Shown here: positions 36,282 through 44,296 of the stretch, piece by piece
How positions within the stretch are numbered: position 1 is the first letter of the stretch
How the letters are laid out: each line of letters begins with the position of its first letter
NCBI RefSeq assembly: GCF_022341425.1
Contig: NZ_JABFUC010000002.1
Coordinates: forward strand, 186,001-250,000
DNA length: 64,000 bases
Source: Billgrantia campisalis
GTDB lineage: Bacteria > Pseudomonadota > Gammaproteobacteria > Pseudomonadales > Halomonadaceae
Reading direction: 5' to 3'
The notes under the pieces: model-generated
What the model was told of the DNA's origin: nothing
What the model saw: only the letters and a program-made list of their open reading frames with translations
Database searches by the model: none
Position numbers and translations under genes: made by a program

Positions 36282-36304
36282 CTGTCCCCTCTTTCAAGGG
36301 ACAG
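36282..36304. promoter_or_regulatory. Inverted repeat CTGTCCC-N9-GGGACAG in divergent promoter region
   Basis: Perfect 7-bp arms (36282-36288 and 36298-36304) with a 9-nt centre sit directly upstream of the LuxR gene ATG, in the 91-bp gap to the hydroxylase. The size suits a dimeric regulator. It also spans the ribosome site of the LuxR mRNA, so an RNA hairpin is an alternative. Confidence 0.4.
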
Positions 36305-36372
36305 GAGGCCCTCCGGCCCCGGGCTACTCTGCCGCCACTGGACCACAACGCAACCCCTGGCAGGAGGTGCCT

Positions 36373-38070
36373 ATGCGACCCGCCGGACGCTCGGAAACCG
36401 ATTCGCTCTACTTCGATTATCCGCATTTCCCCTTCGTTCGTCCTCCCGAACTGGACGGTGAGACGGTGCGCCACTCGGTGGCCATCGTCGGCGCCGGCCC
36501 GGTGGGCGTGACCGCCGCCCTGGAGCTGGCCCGCCACGGTATCGCCTCGGTGGTGCTCGACGACAAGGCCACCGTCAACGACGGCTCCCGGGCCATCTGC
36601 ATCTCCCGCCACAGCCTGGAGATCCTCCAGCAGCTCGGCGTCGATGCCCCTTTCAAGGAGAGGGGGCTGGGCTGGACCCAGGGGCGCACCTACTTCCGCG
36701 ACCGCGAGATCTACCGCTTCCGGATGCCGCACTCCGACCAGGAGCGCTACTACCCGATGGTCAACCTGCAGCAGCAGTACATCGAGCGGTTCCTGATCGA
36801 CAAGGCCCACGCCAGCGAGCGGATCGAGATGCGCTGGCAGAGCGCGGTGACCGGAGTGCGCCAGGAGGATGGCGGCGTGACCCTGGAGGTAGCCACCCCC
36901 GAGGGCGACTACCGGCTGGAGTGCGGCTACCTGCTGGCCGCCGACGGCGGGCGTAGCCGGATCCGCGAGTTCCTGGGCCTCTCCCTGCACGGCCAGGCCT
37001 ACGAGGGGCGCTACGTGATCGCCGATGTGCGCCTCAAGTCCGACTTCCCCACCGAACGGCGCGCCTTCTTCCATTCCCACGCAATGCCCGACACCACCAT
37101 CCTGGTGCACAAGCAGCCCGACGATATCTGGCGCATCGACTACCAGCTCGGTCCCGACGAGGACCCGGAGCAGGCGGTGGAAGAGGCCAGCATCCGCGAG
37201 AAGGTCGGTTTGATCGTGCGTGAGGTGATGCACGAGGGAGACGACTGGGAGCTGGAATGGTGGAGCCTCTACAAGGCCTACACCCTGGCGCTGGATGACT
37301 ACCGTCACGGCCGCGTGCTGTTTATCGGCGACAGCGCCCACCTGGTGCCGATCTTCGGGGTGCGCGGCCTCAACAACGGCCTGGCCGATGCCGCCAACGC
37401 CGGCTGGAAGCTGGCCTGCGTGCTCAAGGGGCAGGCGCCGGACCGGCTGCTCGACAGCTACAGCCCGGAGCGACGCGGCGCCACCCTGGACGTCTTCGCC
37501 AATGCCGGCAAGAGCACCCGCTTCATGACGCCGCCGACCCGCGGCTACCAGCTGATGCGCAACGCTGCCCTGGCGCTGGCCTTCCACAACGACTACGCCA
37601 GCGGCTTCGCCAACCCCCGCCAGGTCACCCCCTACACCTACGCCGAAAGCCCCCTGACCCTGGCCGACGATCCGGCCTTCGAGGAGGGGCCGGTCCCCGG
37701 GGCGCCGCTGATCAATCGCCGCCTGGGCGACGATGACTTCCTGCTCGACCATCTGGGTAGGGGCTTCAACCTGCTGCACTTCAGCGAGGAGGGCCGCGTC
37801 GACTCGGCCCTGCAGCAGAGCGTCGAGGCGCTCCAGGCCCGGGGCATCGATCTTACCCTGCTGCGGGTGGCGCGCTCACCGGGCATCGAGGGGAGCCTGG
37901 TCGATGTGGATGGCAGCCTGTTTGCCGGCTACGGCGCCGAGCCCGGCAGCGCCTACCTGGCGCGCCCCGACCGGCATATCGCGGCACGCTGGAAAACGCT
38001 TTCGCCGGCTGCCCTCGAGACGGCCCTGAAACTTGCCCAAGGGTGGACACTGGAAGGAGAGAGATCATGA
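36373..38070 (+). CDS. MhpA-like FAD-dependent aromatic hydroxylase
   Basis: A 565-residue class A flavin monooxygenase. The FAD motif is VAIVGAGPVGVTAALELARHG (about 36-56), the DG motif is AADGGRSRIREFLG, the GD motif is IGDSAHLVPIFGVRGLNNGLADA, and a thioredoxin-fold C-terminal domain spans about 400-565. This is the layout of 3-(3-hydroxyphenyl)propionate 2-hydroxylase. The substrate is inferred to be a phenolic compound; no ring-cleavage gene is adjacent. AGGAGG precedes the ATG. It overlaps the DUF2783 gene (ATGA). Confidence 0.85.
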   Translation: MRPAGRSETDSLYFDYPHFPFVRPPELDGETVRHSVAIVGAGPVGVTAALELARHGIASVVLDDKATVNDGSRAICISRHSLEILQQLGVDAPFKERGLGWTQGRTYFRDREIYRFRMPHSDQERYYPMVNLQQQYIERFLIDKAHASERIEMRWQSAVTGVRQEDGGVTLEVATPEGDYRLECGYLLAADGGRSRIREFLGLSLHGQAYEGRYVIADVRLKSDFPTERRAFFHSHAMPDTTILVHKQPDDIWRIDYQLGPDEDPEQAVEEASIREKVGLIVREVMHEGDDWELEWWSLYKAYTLALDDYRHGRVLFIGDSAHLVPIFGVRGLNNGLADAANAGWKLACVLKGQAPDRLLDSYSPERRGATLDVFANAGKSTRFMTPPTRGYQLMRNAALALAFHNDYASGFANPRQVTPYTYAESPLTLADDPAFEEGPVPGAPLINRRLGDDDFLLDHLGRGFNLLHFSEEGRVDSALQQSVEALQARGIDLTLLRVARSPGIEGSLVDVDGSLFAGYGAEPGSAYLARPDRHIAARWKTLSPAALETALKLAQGWTLEGERS

Positions 38071-38273
38071 ATGCACCGACACTGCCCTTTGCCGAGCTGG
38101 AGAAGGTCTACGAGCGCCTGGCCGAGACCCTGGACGAGTTGCCCGAGGCGCAAGAGAGGCTCTTCCTGGCCCAGCTGGCGCTGGCGCTGGCCCACCGCGT
38201 GCCGGATCTCGACCCGGTGATGGCCGCCATCGAAGAAGCCCGTTGTGGCGTCGTCGAGACCGCCTCTGACTGA
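38067..38273 (+). CDS. DUF2783 family small protein
   Basis: A 68-residue helical acidic protein resembling DUF2783 (LEKVYERLAETLDELPEAQERLFLAQLALALAHRVPDLDPVMAAIEEA). Members commonly follow flavin hydroxylase genes; the function is unknown, possibly a small partner or stability factor. The start overlaps the hydroxylase stop, and GGAGAGAG supplies a ribosome site. Confidence 0.7.
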   Translation: MNAPTLPFAELEKVYERLAETLDELPEAQERLFLAQLALALAHRVPDLDPVMAAIEEARCGVVETASD

Positions 38274-38359
38274 GTGCTCGCTTCGCCCCTGCGGATGCAG
38301 CGCTGCGGGCGTTTCTGTCCAGATGCCGAGGCCGTTGCGGGCTGGGCGCGGGGAAGGGC

Positions 38360-38390
38360 TAGGGACCGGCATTATGTTCGGCGGTCCCTA
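38360..38390. terminator. Hairpin after the hydroxylase-DUF2783 pair
   Basis: TAGGGACCG and CGGTCCCTA form a perfect 9-bp stem with a 13-nt loop, 87 bp after the DUF2783 stop and 65 bp before the GntR start. No T-tract follows, so it could equally be an operator. Confidence 0.35.
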
Positions 38391-38455
38391 TGCATGGGCG
38401 CTAATGCGCGATAGCGGTTAAACTGGCACTCCCATGTCCAGGCCTAGGCCCTACC

Positions 38456-39244
38456 GTGTTGATCCCGCTTACTGAGCGTGTCGCCCGACACCTCGCCGAC
38501 TCCCCCCGCACTCCTAAGTACCTCTGTCTGCGCGATGCCCTGATCGAGTTGATCGTCGAGGGTGAGTTGGCCGAGGGCACCCGCCTGCCCACCGAGCAGG
38601 AACTGGCCGCGGCCCTGCCGCTGAGCCTTGGCACCGTGCAAAAGGCGCTGCGTGACCTGGTCGATAGCGGTGAACTCACCCGTCGCAGGCGCCTTGGCAC
38701 CTTCGTCGCTGGTGGCAACCACCGCCGCGAGATCACCACCCCCGCCTTCGCCTTCCTGCGCTCCGATGGTACCCGGGTCAGGATGGTGTTGATTCGGCTG
38801 CTGAGGCGAGAGACGCTGCGGCGCCACGGTGCCTGGGTCGAGGTGCTCGGTGAGTGCGCCGCCGGCTACCTGCACCTGGTCCGCCAGGATCGCATCGACG
38901 GCGCCTTCGACTGCTACACCGAGATCTACCTGCGTACCGACGTGGCCGGCGAAATCGCGACCATGCCCGCCGAGACCCTGGAGCACGAGAGCGTGCTGCC
39001 GCTGTTGCAGGCCCAGGGCCACGAACCGAGCACGGCGGAGAATCGCATCGGCCACGCTCGGCTGCCCAAGGCGGTGGCGCGTGCCATCGTCCCGGAGCTG
39101 GCCGAGACGCCGCCCCCCGGGCTGCGCCTGGAGACCCGCTACCGTAATGCCGAAGGCCGAGTGCTGGCCTGGCAGGTGATGTACATCCCTCCCAACGACT
39201 ACCGCCTCAGTCTCACCACTCCCCTGTGGCAGCTCGACGCCTGA
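38456..39244 (+). CDS. GntR-family regulator with UTRA ligand domain
   Basis: A 262-residue HutC/FadR-type repressor candidate. It has an N-terminal winged helix-turn-helix (about 18-88, with EGTRLPTEQELAAALPLSLGTVQKALRDLVDSGELTRRRRLGTFV) and a C-terminal UTRA domain (about 105-255). The first in-frame start is GTG at 38456; no ATG is available nearby and the ribosome site is weak. It precedes the Rieske oxygenase operon. A perfect 16-bp palindrome overlaps the -35 of that operon and is the obvious operator. Confidence 0.85.
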   Translation: MLIPLTERVARHLADSPRTPKYLCLRDALIELIVEGELAEGTRLPTEQELAAALPLSLGTVQKALRDLVDSGELTRRRRLGTFVAGGNHRREITTPAFAFLRSDGTRVRMVLIRLLRRETLRRHGAWVEVLGECAAGYLHLVRQDRIDGAFDCYTEIYLRTDVAGEIATMPAETLEHESVLPLLQAQGHEPSTAENRIGHARLPKAVARAIVPELAETPPPGLRLETRYRNAEGRVLAWQVMYIPPNDYRLSLTTPLWQLDA

Positions 39245-39287
39245 AGCCGGAAGGGCGGCGCGTCGCACCTTGCCCCCTGGCTTTCTG

Positions 39288-39303
39288 AATACTATATAGT
39301 ATT
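39288..39303. promoter_or_regulatory. 16-bp palindrome AATACTATATAGTATT, candidate GntR operator
   Basis: A perfect palindrome located 44 bp after the GntR stop and sharing its last base with the -35 TTGACA of the Rieske operon. AT-rich palindromes of this size are typical of GntR/HutC operators; binding here would block RNA polymerase. Confidence 0.6.
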
Positions 39304-39330
39304 TGACAGGCCAAAAAGGCCGTCTATACT
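39303..39330 (+). promoter_or_regulatory. Sigma-70 promoter of the Rieske oxygenase operon
   Basis: TTGACA (39303-39308), a 16-bp spacer and TATACT (39325-39330) form a near-consensus promoter; transcription would start near 39337, 77 nt before the ferredoxin gene. Confidence 0.75.
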
Positions 39331-39345
39331 CCTCTTGTGACGGAC

Positions 39346-39381
39346 CAAATAATAAATCTCGTTTCATATATGATATGAAGC
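39346..39381 (+). promoter_or_regulatory. Shared catabolic operator box, copy A
   Basis: CAAATAATAAA (39346-39356), 4 nt, then GTTTCATAT (39361-39369). A partly mirrored arm ATATGAAGC follows at 39373-39381, giving a 9-bp inverted repeat with one mismatch. It lies at about +10 to +45, downstream of the -10. Copies B-D are upstream of three further operons. Confidence 0.7.
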
Positions 39382-39413
39382 GCGCATGACCCCACGACAA
39401 CGAGGACCACCCC

Positions 39414-39731
39414 ATGAGTTGGACCACCGTCTGCAAGACCGACCAAGTGCAGGAGGACTTCCCCTTCTCCGCCAAGCTGGGCGACAAGGAGATCGGCGTC
39501 TACGTTCTCGACGGCGAGTTCTACGCCCTCGAGGATATCTGTCCCCACGCCTATGCCCTGCTGTCCCAGGGCTTCGTCGAGGACGGCCAGGTGGAGTGCC
39601 CGCTGCACGAGGCGACCTTCGACATCAAGACCGGCAAGTGCCTGCGCGAACCCGCCGACCGCGACCTGCATGTCTACCCGGTGCGCATCATCGATGATGA
39701 AATCCAACTGAAAGTCGACGAGGAGGCCTGA
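39414..39731 (+). CDS. Rieske-type [2Fe-2S] ferredoxin
   Basis: A 105-residue electron carrier of a ring-hydroxylating oxygenase system. The Rieske ligands are C43-P-H45 and C62-P-L-H65. It is first in the operon ferredoxin-IacB-like-oxygenase-SDR-reductase and should pass electrons from the reductase at 41935 to the oxygenase at 40134. An AACGAGGA ribosome site precedes the ATG. Confidence 0.92.
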   Translation: MSWTTVCKTDQVQEDFPFSAKLGDKEIGVYVLDGEFYALEDICPHAYALLSQGFVEDGQVECPLHEATFDIKTGKCLREPADRDLHVYPVRIIDDEIQLKVDEEA

Positions 39732-39735
39732 TCCC

Positions 39736-40080
39736 ATGTCCGCATCCCACCAGCCCCACGACAACAACGCATCCGACAAGACCTCCGACTACAACCCGGC
39801 CCTCAAGACCTGGCAGCGCATCATTCCCTCCAGCGAACCCGGCCAGGGCCACATCGAGGCTCCCGGCGGCTTCGCCAATCCCGTCTGGCAGACCCGCGCC
39901 AGCGTGCCGGGAGCCTTCGAGCTGGACCTGGTGGCGGCCCTCGAGGAAGTCTTCGCCGCGGGCGCGACCGAGCTGGAGGCCGTGGTCGAAGGCCTCAACG
40001 CTCACCATCGCTACGACCGTAACGGCCAGGCCTGGACCCAGGAAAGCTTCCTTCAGGAACTGGCGGTGCTGGGGCGGTGA
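39736..40080 (+). CDS. Small IacB-like protein of oxygenase operons
   Basis: A 114-residue soluble protein with a disordered N-terminus (about 1-25) and a helical C-terminal half (ELDLVAALEEVFAAGATELEAVVEGLNAHHRYDRNGQAWTQESFLQELAVLG) that resembles a recombinase-type helix-turn-helix. I recall similar small proteins beside Rieske oxygenases, including IacB in indole-acetate clusters, but the identity is tentative. It starts 4 bp after the ferredoxin stop and is clearly co-transcribed. The function is unknown. Confidence 0.6.
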   Translation: MSASHQPHDNNASDKTSDYNPALKTWQRIIPSSEPGQGHIEAPGGFANPVWQTRASVPGAFELDLVAALEEVFAAGATELEAVVEGLNAHHRYDRNGQAWTQESFLQELAVLGR

Positions 40081-40133
40081 GCCTCCCCAGCTTCGTGCTC
40101 CTCTCCCAGTACAACGCATAACGAGGTCGAGAC

Positions 40134-41165
40134 ATGACTAGTGCATCTTCCGTCGATACCGCCGTTCAGGATTACCTGGATACCGGCCTGCGCTCCCTGT
40201 GGTATCCCGTTGCCGCCAGTTGGGAGGTCGGCAGTAACCCCGTCGGCATCACCCGCCTGGGCGAGAACCTGGTGCTGTGGCGCGGCTACGATGGCACCCT
40301 GCATGCCGTCGAGGACCGCTGCCCCCACCGCGGCGCCCGCCTGTCCAAGGGTTGGAACCTGGGCGACCGCCTGGCCTGCTGGTACCACGGCGTCGAGGTC
40401 AACGGGGCAGGCGAGGTCTGCGATGTGCCTGCCATCAGCAACAGCCCGCTGGTCGGCCAGGCCTGCGTGCGTCGCTACCCCATCCAGGAGGCCCATGGCG
40501 CCATCTTCGTCTATTTCGGCACCACCCCCGACGAAGAACCCAGCGAGTTGGAGCTACCGGAGCAGCTGACCGATGGCGAGACCTATGGCCACTTCCTGTG
40601 TACCGCCACCTGGAAGTGCAACTACCAGTACGCCGTCGACAACGTCATGGACCCCATGCACGGCACCTACCTGCATTCGGATTCGCACTCCATGGCCGAG
40701 GGCGATCGCCAGGCCGAGATGGTACTCGAGCCCACCGAGAGCGGTTTCATCTTCAAGAAGACCGGCCAGGCCGGGGTGAACTTCGACTGGGTGGAATACG
40801 GCAACACCGGCGCCCTCTGGCTGCGCCTGTCGATTCCCTACCAGCAGCGCTTCGGCCCGGGCGGCCCCTTCTGGATCGTCGGCATGGCGGTGCCCGAGGA
40901 CAAGCAGCACACCCGGGTGTTCTTCTGGCGAGTGCGCAAGGTCGACGGCTGGCAGCGCCAGGTGTGGCGCTTCTTCTACCGCACCAAGCTCGAGGGACTG
41001 CATTGGGACGTCCTCGAGCAGGACCGCATCATCCTCGAGAACCTGGCTCCCGACGCCCGTCACCACGAGAACCTCTACCAGCACGACGTGGGTCTCTCGC
41101 GGCTGCGCCGGGTGATGCTGAAGATGGCCAAGAAGCAGCTGGCCCAGCGCCAGCAGGCGGCCTGA
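40134..41165 (+). CDS. Rieske non-heme iron oxygenase, alpha subunit
   Basis: A 343-residue terminal oxygenase. The Rieske centre is C63-P-H65 and C82-W-Y-H85, and the mononuclear iron motif is D173-P-M-H176-x4-H181 with D169 nearby. The size and absence of a beta subunit gene place it with the single-subunit alpha-only oxygenases (vanillate O-demethylase or oxygenolytic demethylase group) rather than classical naphthalene-type dioxygenases. It hydroxylates or demethylates an aromatic substrate with electrons from the ferredoxin and reductase of the same operon. The substrate is unknown. Confidence 0.9.
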   Translation: MTSASSVDTAVQDYLDTGLRSLWYPVAASWEVGSNPVGITRLGENLVLWRGYDGTLHAVEDRCPHRGARLSKGWNLGDRLACWYHGVEVNGAGEVCDVPAISNSPLVGQACVRRYPIQEAHGAIFVYFGTTPDEEPSELELPEQLTDGETYGHFLCTATWKCNYQYAVDNVMDPMHGTYLHSDSHSMAEGDRQAEMVLEPTESGFIFKKTGQAGVNFDWVEYGNTGALWLRLSIPYQQRFGPGGPFWIVGMAVPEDKQHTRVFFWRVRKVDGWQRQVWRFFYRTKLEGLHWDVLEQDRIILENLAPDARHHENLYQHDVGLSRLRRVMLKMAKKQLAQRQQAA

Positions 41166-41166
41166 C

Positions 41167-41922
41167 ATGGCGCAGATGCTTTCCGGCAAGCGCATCCTGG
41201 TGACCGGCGCCGCGCGCGGCCTGGGGCGCAGTGTCGCCGAGGCCGCTGCCGCCGAGGGCGCGCGGTTGGTGATCAGCGATATCCTCGAGGCTGAACTGGA
41301 GCAGACCGCCGCGGCGCTGCGCCGCCGCGGCGCCGAGGTCGAGGCGCATGTCATCGACCAGGCCGATCCCGCCTCCATCGAGGCGGGCATGGCCCGGGTC
41401 GCCGAGGGCGGAGCCCTGGACGGCCTGGTCAACAATGCCGCCATCGCCACCGGCGTCGGCGGGGATACCATGATGGACTACGACATGGCCCTGTGGGACC
41501 GGGTGATGGCGGTCAACGTGCGTGGCACCTGGCTGATGACCCGGGCCGCGGTACCGCTGCTCGAGGCCGCCGGCGGCGGCCGGGTGGTCAACCTGGCCTC
41601 GGACACCGCCCTGTGGGGCGCCCCCAGGCTGATGGCCTATGTGGCCAGCAAGGGGGCGGTGATCGCCATGACACGCTCCATGGCCAGAGAGCTCGGCGAG
41701 CGCGAGATCTGCGTCAACGCCGTGGCGCCGGGGCTGACCCGTTGCGAGGCCACCGAGTACGTGCCCCAGGAGCGCTACGACTACTACGCCCAGGGTCGAG
41801 CCCTGAAGCGTGAGCAGGAGCCCGACGACGTGGACGGCACTATCCTTTATCTGTTGTCGGACTGGGCGAAGTTCGTCACCGGCCAGCTGATCCCGATCAA
41901 CGGTGGCTTCGTCTTCAACTGA
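41167..41922 (+). CDS. Short-chain dehydrogenase/reductase
   Basis: A 251-residue classical SDR: NAD(P) motif TGAARGLG (13-20), NNAA (89-92), catalytic S145, Y158 and K162. It starts one base after the oxygenase stop. In ring-oxygenase operons such enzymes rearomatise a cis-dihydrodiol or oxidise a side-chain alcohol; which applies here is not visible. Confidence 0.9.
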   Translation: MAQMLSGKRILVTGAARGLGRSVAEAAAAEGARLVISDILEAELEQTAAALRRRGAEVEAHVIDQADPASIEAGMARVAEGGALDGLVNNAAIATGVGGDTMMDYDMALWDRVMAVNVRGTWLMTRAAVPLLEAAGGGRVVNLASDTALWGAPRLMAYVASKGAVIAMTRSMARELGEREICVNAVAPGLTRCEATEYVPQERYDYYAQGRALKREQEPDDVDGTILYLLSDWAKFVTGQLIPINGGFVFN

Positions 41923-41934
41923 GGAGCGACGAAC

Positions 41935-43140
41935 ATGGCAAGCGACATCCAGCGTATCGTGGTGATCGGCGGTGGCCAGGCCGGCGGCTACGCCTGCAAG
42001 GCGCTGCGCGGCGAGGGCTTCGAGGGTCGCCTAACGGTGGTGGCCGACGAGCCCCACGACTTCTACGAGCGCCCGCCGCTCTCCAAGGGCGTGGTCACCG
42101 AGGGCGAGCCGCTGCCGCGGCTCTTCCCGGAGGCGAGCCTCGCCGCGCTCGAGATCGACTGGCGCCGGCCTCGCCGCGCCGTCGAGATCGATCGTGCGGC
42201 CCAGGAGGTGGTGCTCGACGACGGTGAGCGGCTGCCCTACGACCGTTTGCTGATCGCCACCGGCAGTCGGCCGCGGATGCCGGTGGCCGACTGGGCGACG
42301 ATCGCCAACGTCATGACCCTGCGCACCTGGGACGACGCCTCCCGGCTCAAGGAACGGCTCGAGCAGAGTCGGCGCATCGGCATCATCGGCGGGGGCTGGA
42401 TCGGCCTGGAGGTGGCCTCCAGCGCGCGCAAGCTGGGTCTAGAGGTGGACGTCTTCGAACGTGCCCCGGCGCTGTGCGGCCGCAGCGTGGGCCCGGAGGT
42501 GGCCGAGGCGATCCGCGAGCTCCATGAACGCCACGGCGTGGGGCTGGAGCTGAATCGCCAGGACATCCGGCTCGCCGGGGAGGCCGACGGTCGAGTGACC
42601 GTCACCGCCGACGGCGAGGCCCACGAGCCCTACGACCTGATCGTGGTGGGCGTCGGCGTCGAGATCAACCTGGAACTGGCCCGAGAGGCCGGGCTGCGCA
42701 CCGAGCAGGGCATCGTCGTGGACGCCGCCGGGCATACCTCCGACCCGAATATCTTTGCCGCCGGGGACGTCTCCCAGCATCCTCATCTGGGGCTCTGCCT
42801 GCAGTCCTGGGCCTATGCCCAGAACCAGGCCCGGGTGGTGGCCGACGCCATGCTCGGCAAGGAGGCCCACTACGATGAGCCGGCCTGGCTCTGGTCCGAT
42901 CAGCATGGCGTCAATATCCAGATCCTCGGCGTGCCGAGCGGTGAGCTCCATTGCGCGGTACGTCATGACCCCCTGGGGCCGGTATTCTTCTACCTGGACG
43001 GCGACAATCGCCTGGTGCAGATGGTGGCCTTCGACCAGCCCCGGGCGATCAAGCTGGGCAAGCGCTGGATCGCCGCCGAGCGGCAACTGGACCCGGCGCA
43101 ACTGGCTGATCCGGACTTCAACCTGATGACCCTGCGCTGA
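41935..43140 (+). CDS. FAD-dependent ferredoxin reductase
   Basis: A 401-residue NAD(P)H-dependent reductase of the rhodocoxin/BphA4 type: FAD motif VVIGGGQAGGYACKALR (9-25), second Rossmann motif IGIIGGGWIGLEVASSARKLG (about 143-163), and C-terminal FAD motif IFAAGDV. It donates electrons to the Rieske ferredoxin and completes a three-component oxygenase. It is last in the operon; a 10-bp hairpin follows. Confidence 0.9.
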   Translation: MASDIQRIVVIGGGQAGGYACKALRGEGFEGRLTVVADEPHDFYERPPLSKGVVTEGEPLPRLFPEASLAALEIDWRRPRRAVEIDRAAQEVVLDDGERLPYDRLLIATGSRPRMPVADWATIANVMTLRTWDDASRLKERLEQSRRIGIIGGGWIGLEVASSARKLGLEVDVFERAPALCGRSVGPEVAEAIRELHERHGVGLELNRQDIRLAGEADGRVTVTADGEAHEPYDLIVVGVGVEINLELAREAGLRTEQGIVVDAAGHTSDPNIFAAGDVSQHPHLGLCLQSWAYAQNQARVVADAMLGKEAHYDEPAWLWSDQHGVNIQILGVPSGELHCAVRHDPLGPVFFYLDGDNRLVQMVAFDQPRAIKLGKRWIAAERQLDPAQLADPDFNLMTLR

Positions 43141-43181
43141 TCGGTGTCTCGGTGCCCGCGACATAATGCGGCGCTTTCCGA

Positions 43182-43207
43182 GGAGGCGATGCCGGAACAT
43201 CGCCTCC
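43182..43207. terminator. Hairpin after the Rieske operon
   Basis: A perfect 10-bp stem (43182-43191 and 43198-43207) with a 6-nt loop lies 42 bp after the reductase stop. No T-tract follows. It also lies just upstream of the DUF2798 start, so it may be a terminator or a leader hairpin. Confidence 0.5.
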
Positions 43208-43232
43208 GTCGGTCATGTATCGGAGTTTCCTC

Positions 43233-43463
43233 ATGCTCTTTCCGCCTCGTTATGAGCCGCTGGTGGTTTCGGTGCTGATGACCACCTACATGGCCGGCCT
43301 GATGACCCTGGCCATCACCCTGGTGAACACCGGCCTGGATGCCGGCTTTCCCGGGCGCTGGGCCAAGGCCTTCGTGATCTCCTGGCCGATCGCCTTCACC
43401 CTGATCACCGTGGGGCGCCCCCTGGTGCTGCGCCTGGCCGCCAAGCTGATCCGCGCTTCCTGA
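43233..43463 (+). CDS. DUF2798 two-helix membrane protein
   Basis: A 76-residue inner-membrane protein with two hydrophobic segments (about 9-33 and 45-65), starting MLFPPRYEPLV, typical of DUF2798. ATG 43233 has GGAG 8 bp upstream; an in-frame ATG at 43215 lacks one. The function is unknown. The last 36 bp of the coding region are repeated almost exactly at 54144-54179, on the far side of the transporter/molybdenum-hydroxylase segment. Confidence 0.75.
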   Translation: MLFPPRYEPLVVSVLMTTYMAGLMTLAITLVNTGLDAGFPGRWAKAFVISWPIAFTLITVGRPLVLRLAAKLIRAS

Positions 43464-43464
43464 A
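43429..43464 (+). repeat. 36-bp direct repeat, left copy
   Basis: This is the 3' end of the DUF2798 gene plus one base. It matches 54144-54179 at 34 of 36 positions in the same orientation. The two copies bracket the leftward operon 43694-52810 and the LysR gene. Confidence 0.7.
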
Positions 43465-43693
43465 TGGCGGTCCTCCCTAGCCCAAGAAGACACGGCGTCG
43501 GTACTCCGGCGAAGTCAAGACCCGGCGCAGTGAACCTCGTCAAGGTCGAGGGCTCTGCCTCCGCTGAAGCTGCCAGACGGCTGTTACCAAGCCCGCAGTC
43601 TGATGCAGGAAGCTGCCACCGCGATCAGCATACGACAGACAGGGATCATGGGCTTGGCTTCGTGGGTCTTGATACGAGAGTTGCCGGAGTTGG

Positions 43694-44293
43694 CTACCGG
43701 TAGCCGAGGCGGGCGAGGTCTCCGGGGCGATCCACGTCGAGCAGGATGCCCGGGTCGTCTACCTCGAGTGGGTACAGGGCCTGGCGGTTTGCCACGATCA
43801 GTTCCCGGGCGCCTGCGGGGTGGGCCAGTCGGCTCAGGGCGGGCCAGAAGTCGCGGCCGAACAGCACCGGGTGCCCGGGCTGGCGCCGATAGTCGGGGCG
43901 GACGATACGCCCGGGGTGGGCCGCAGCGACCAAGGCGGCATAGGTCGCCGCGGCGACGCGCGGCATATCCCCCAGCACCACCGCCAGGGCCTCGGCATTC
44001 GAGTTACGTCGGAGGAGTTCGGCCACGCCATCGGCGATGCTGAAGCCGAGTCCCCGGCCGGCGTGTGGCGCGACCAGCGAGTTGACCCCTGCCGCGTCGG
44101 CGAGCCGCCGGCCTGGCTCGTCGTGCCGACCGATCACCAGGAAACGCTCGACGAAGGCGTAGCGCGTCCCCGCCAGGGTGGCCGCCAGCAGCGTCTCGCC
44201 ACTAGACAGGCGGGCGAGGCGCTTGTCGCTACCGAAGCGCCGCGCCCGGCCCGCCGCCATGATCAGGGCCACCACTCGGGGGGACTGGGCCAT
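43694..44293 (-). CDS. MocA-like molybdenum cofactor nucleotidyltransferase
   Basis: A 199-residue NTP-transferase fold protein. The N-terminal VVALIMAAGRARRFGSDKRLARL (about 7-29) is the nucleotide-binding loop, and LGDMPRV carries the metal-binding Asp. MocA homologues make molybdopterin cytosine dinucleotide for xanthine-dehydrogenase-family enzymes. It is last in the transporter/hydroxylase operon, 3 bp after xdhC, so it probably services the hydroxylase encoded there. Confidence 0.82.
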   Translation of the reverse strand: MAQSPRVVALIMAAGRARRFGSDKRLARLSSGETLLAATLAGTRYAFVERFLVIGRHDEPGRRLADAAGVNSLVAPHAGRGLGFSIADGVAELLRRNSNAEALAVVLGDMPRVAAATYAALVAAAHPGRIVRPDYRRQPGHPVLFGRDFWPALSRLAHPAGARELIVANRQALYPLEVDDPGILLDVDRPGDLARLGYR

Positions 44294-44296
44294 GGC

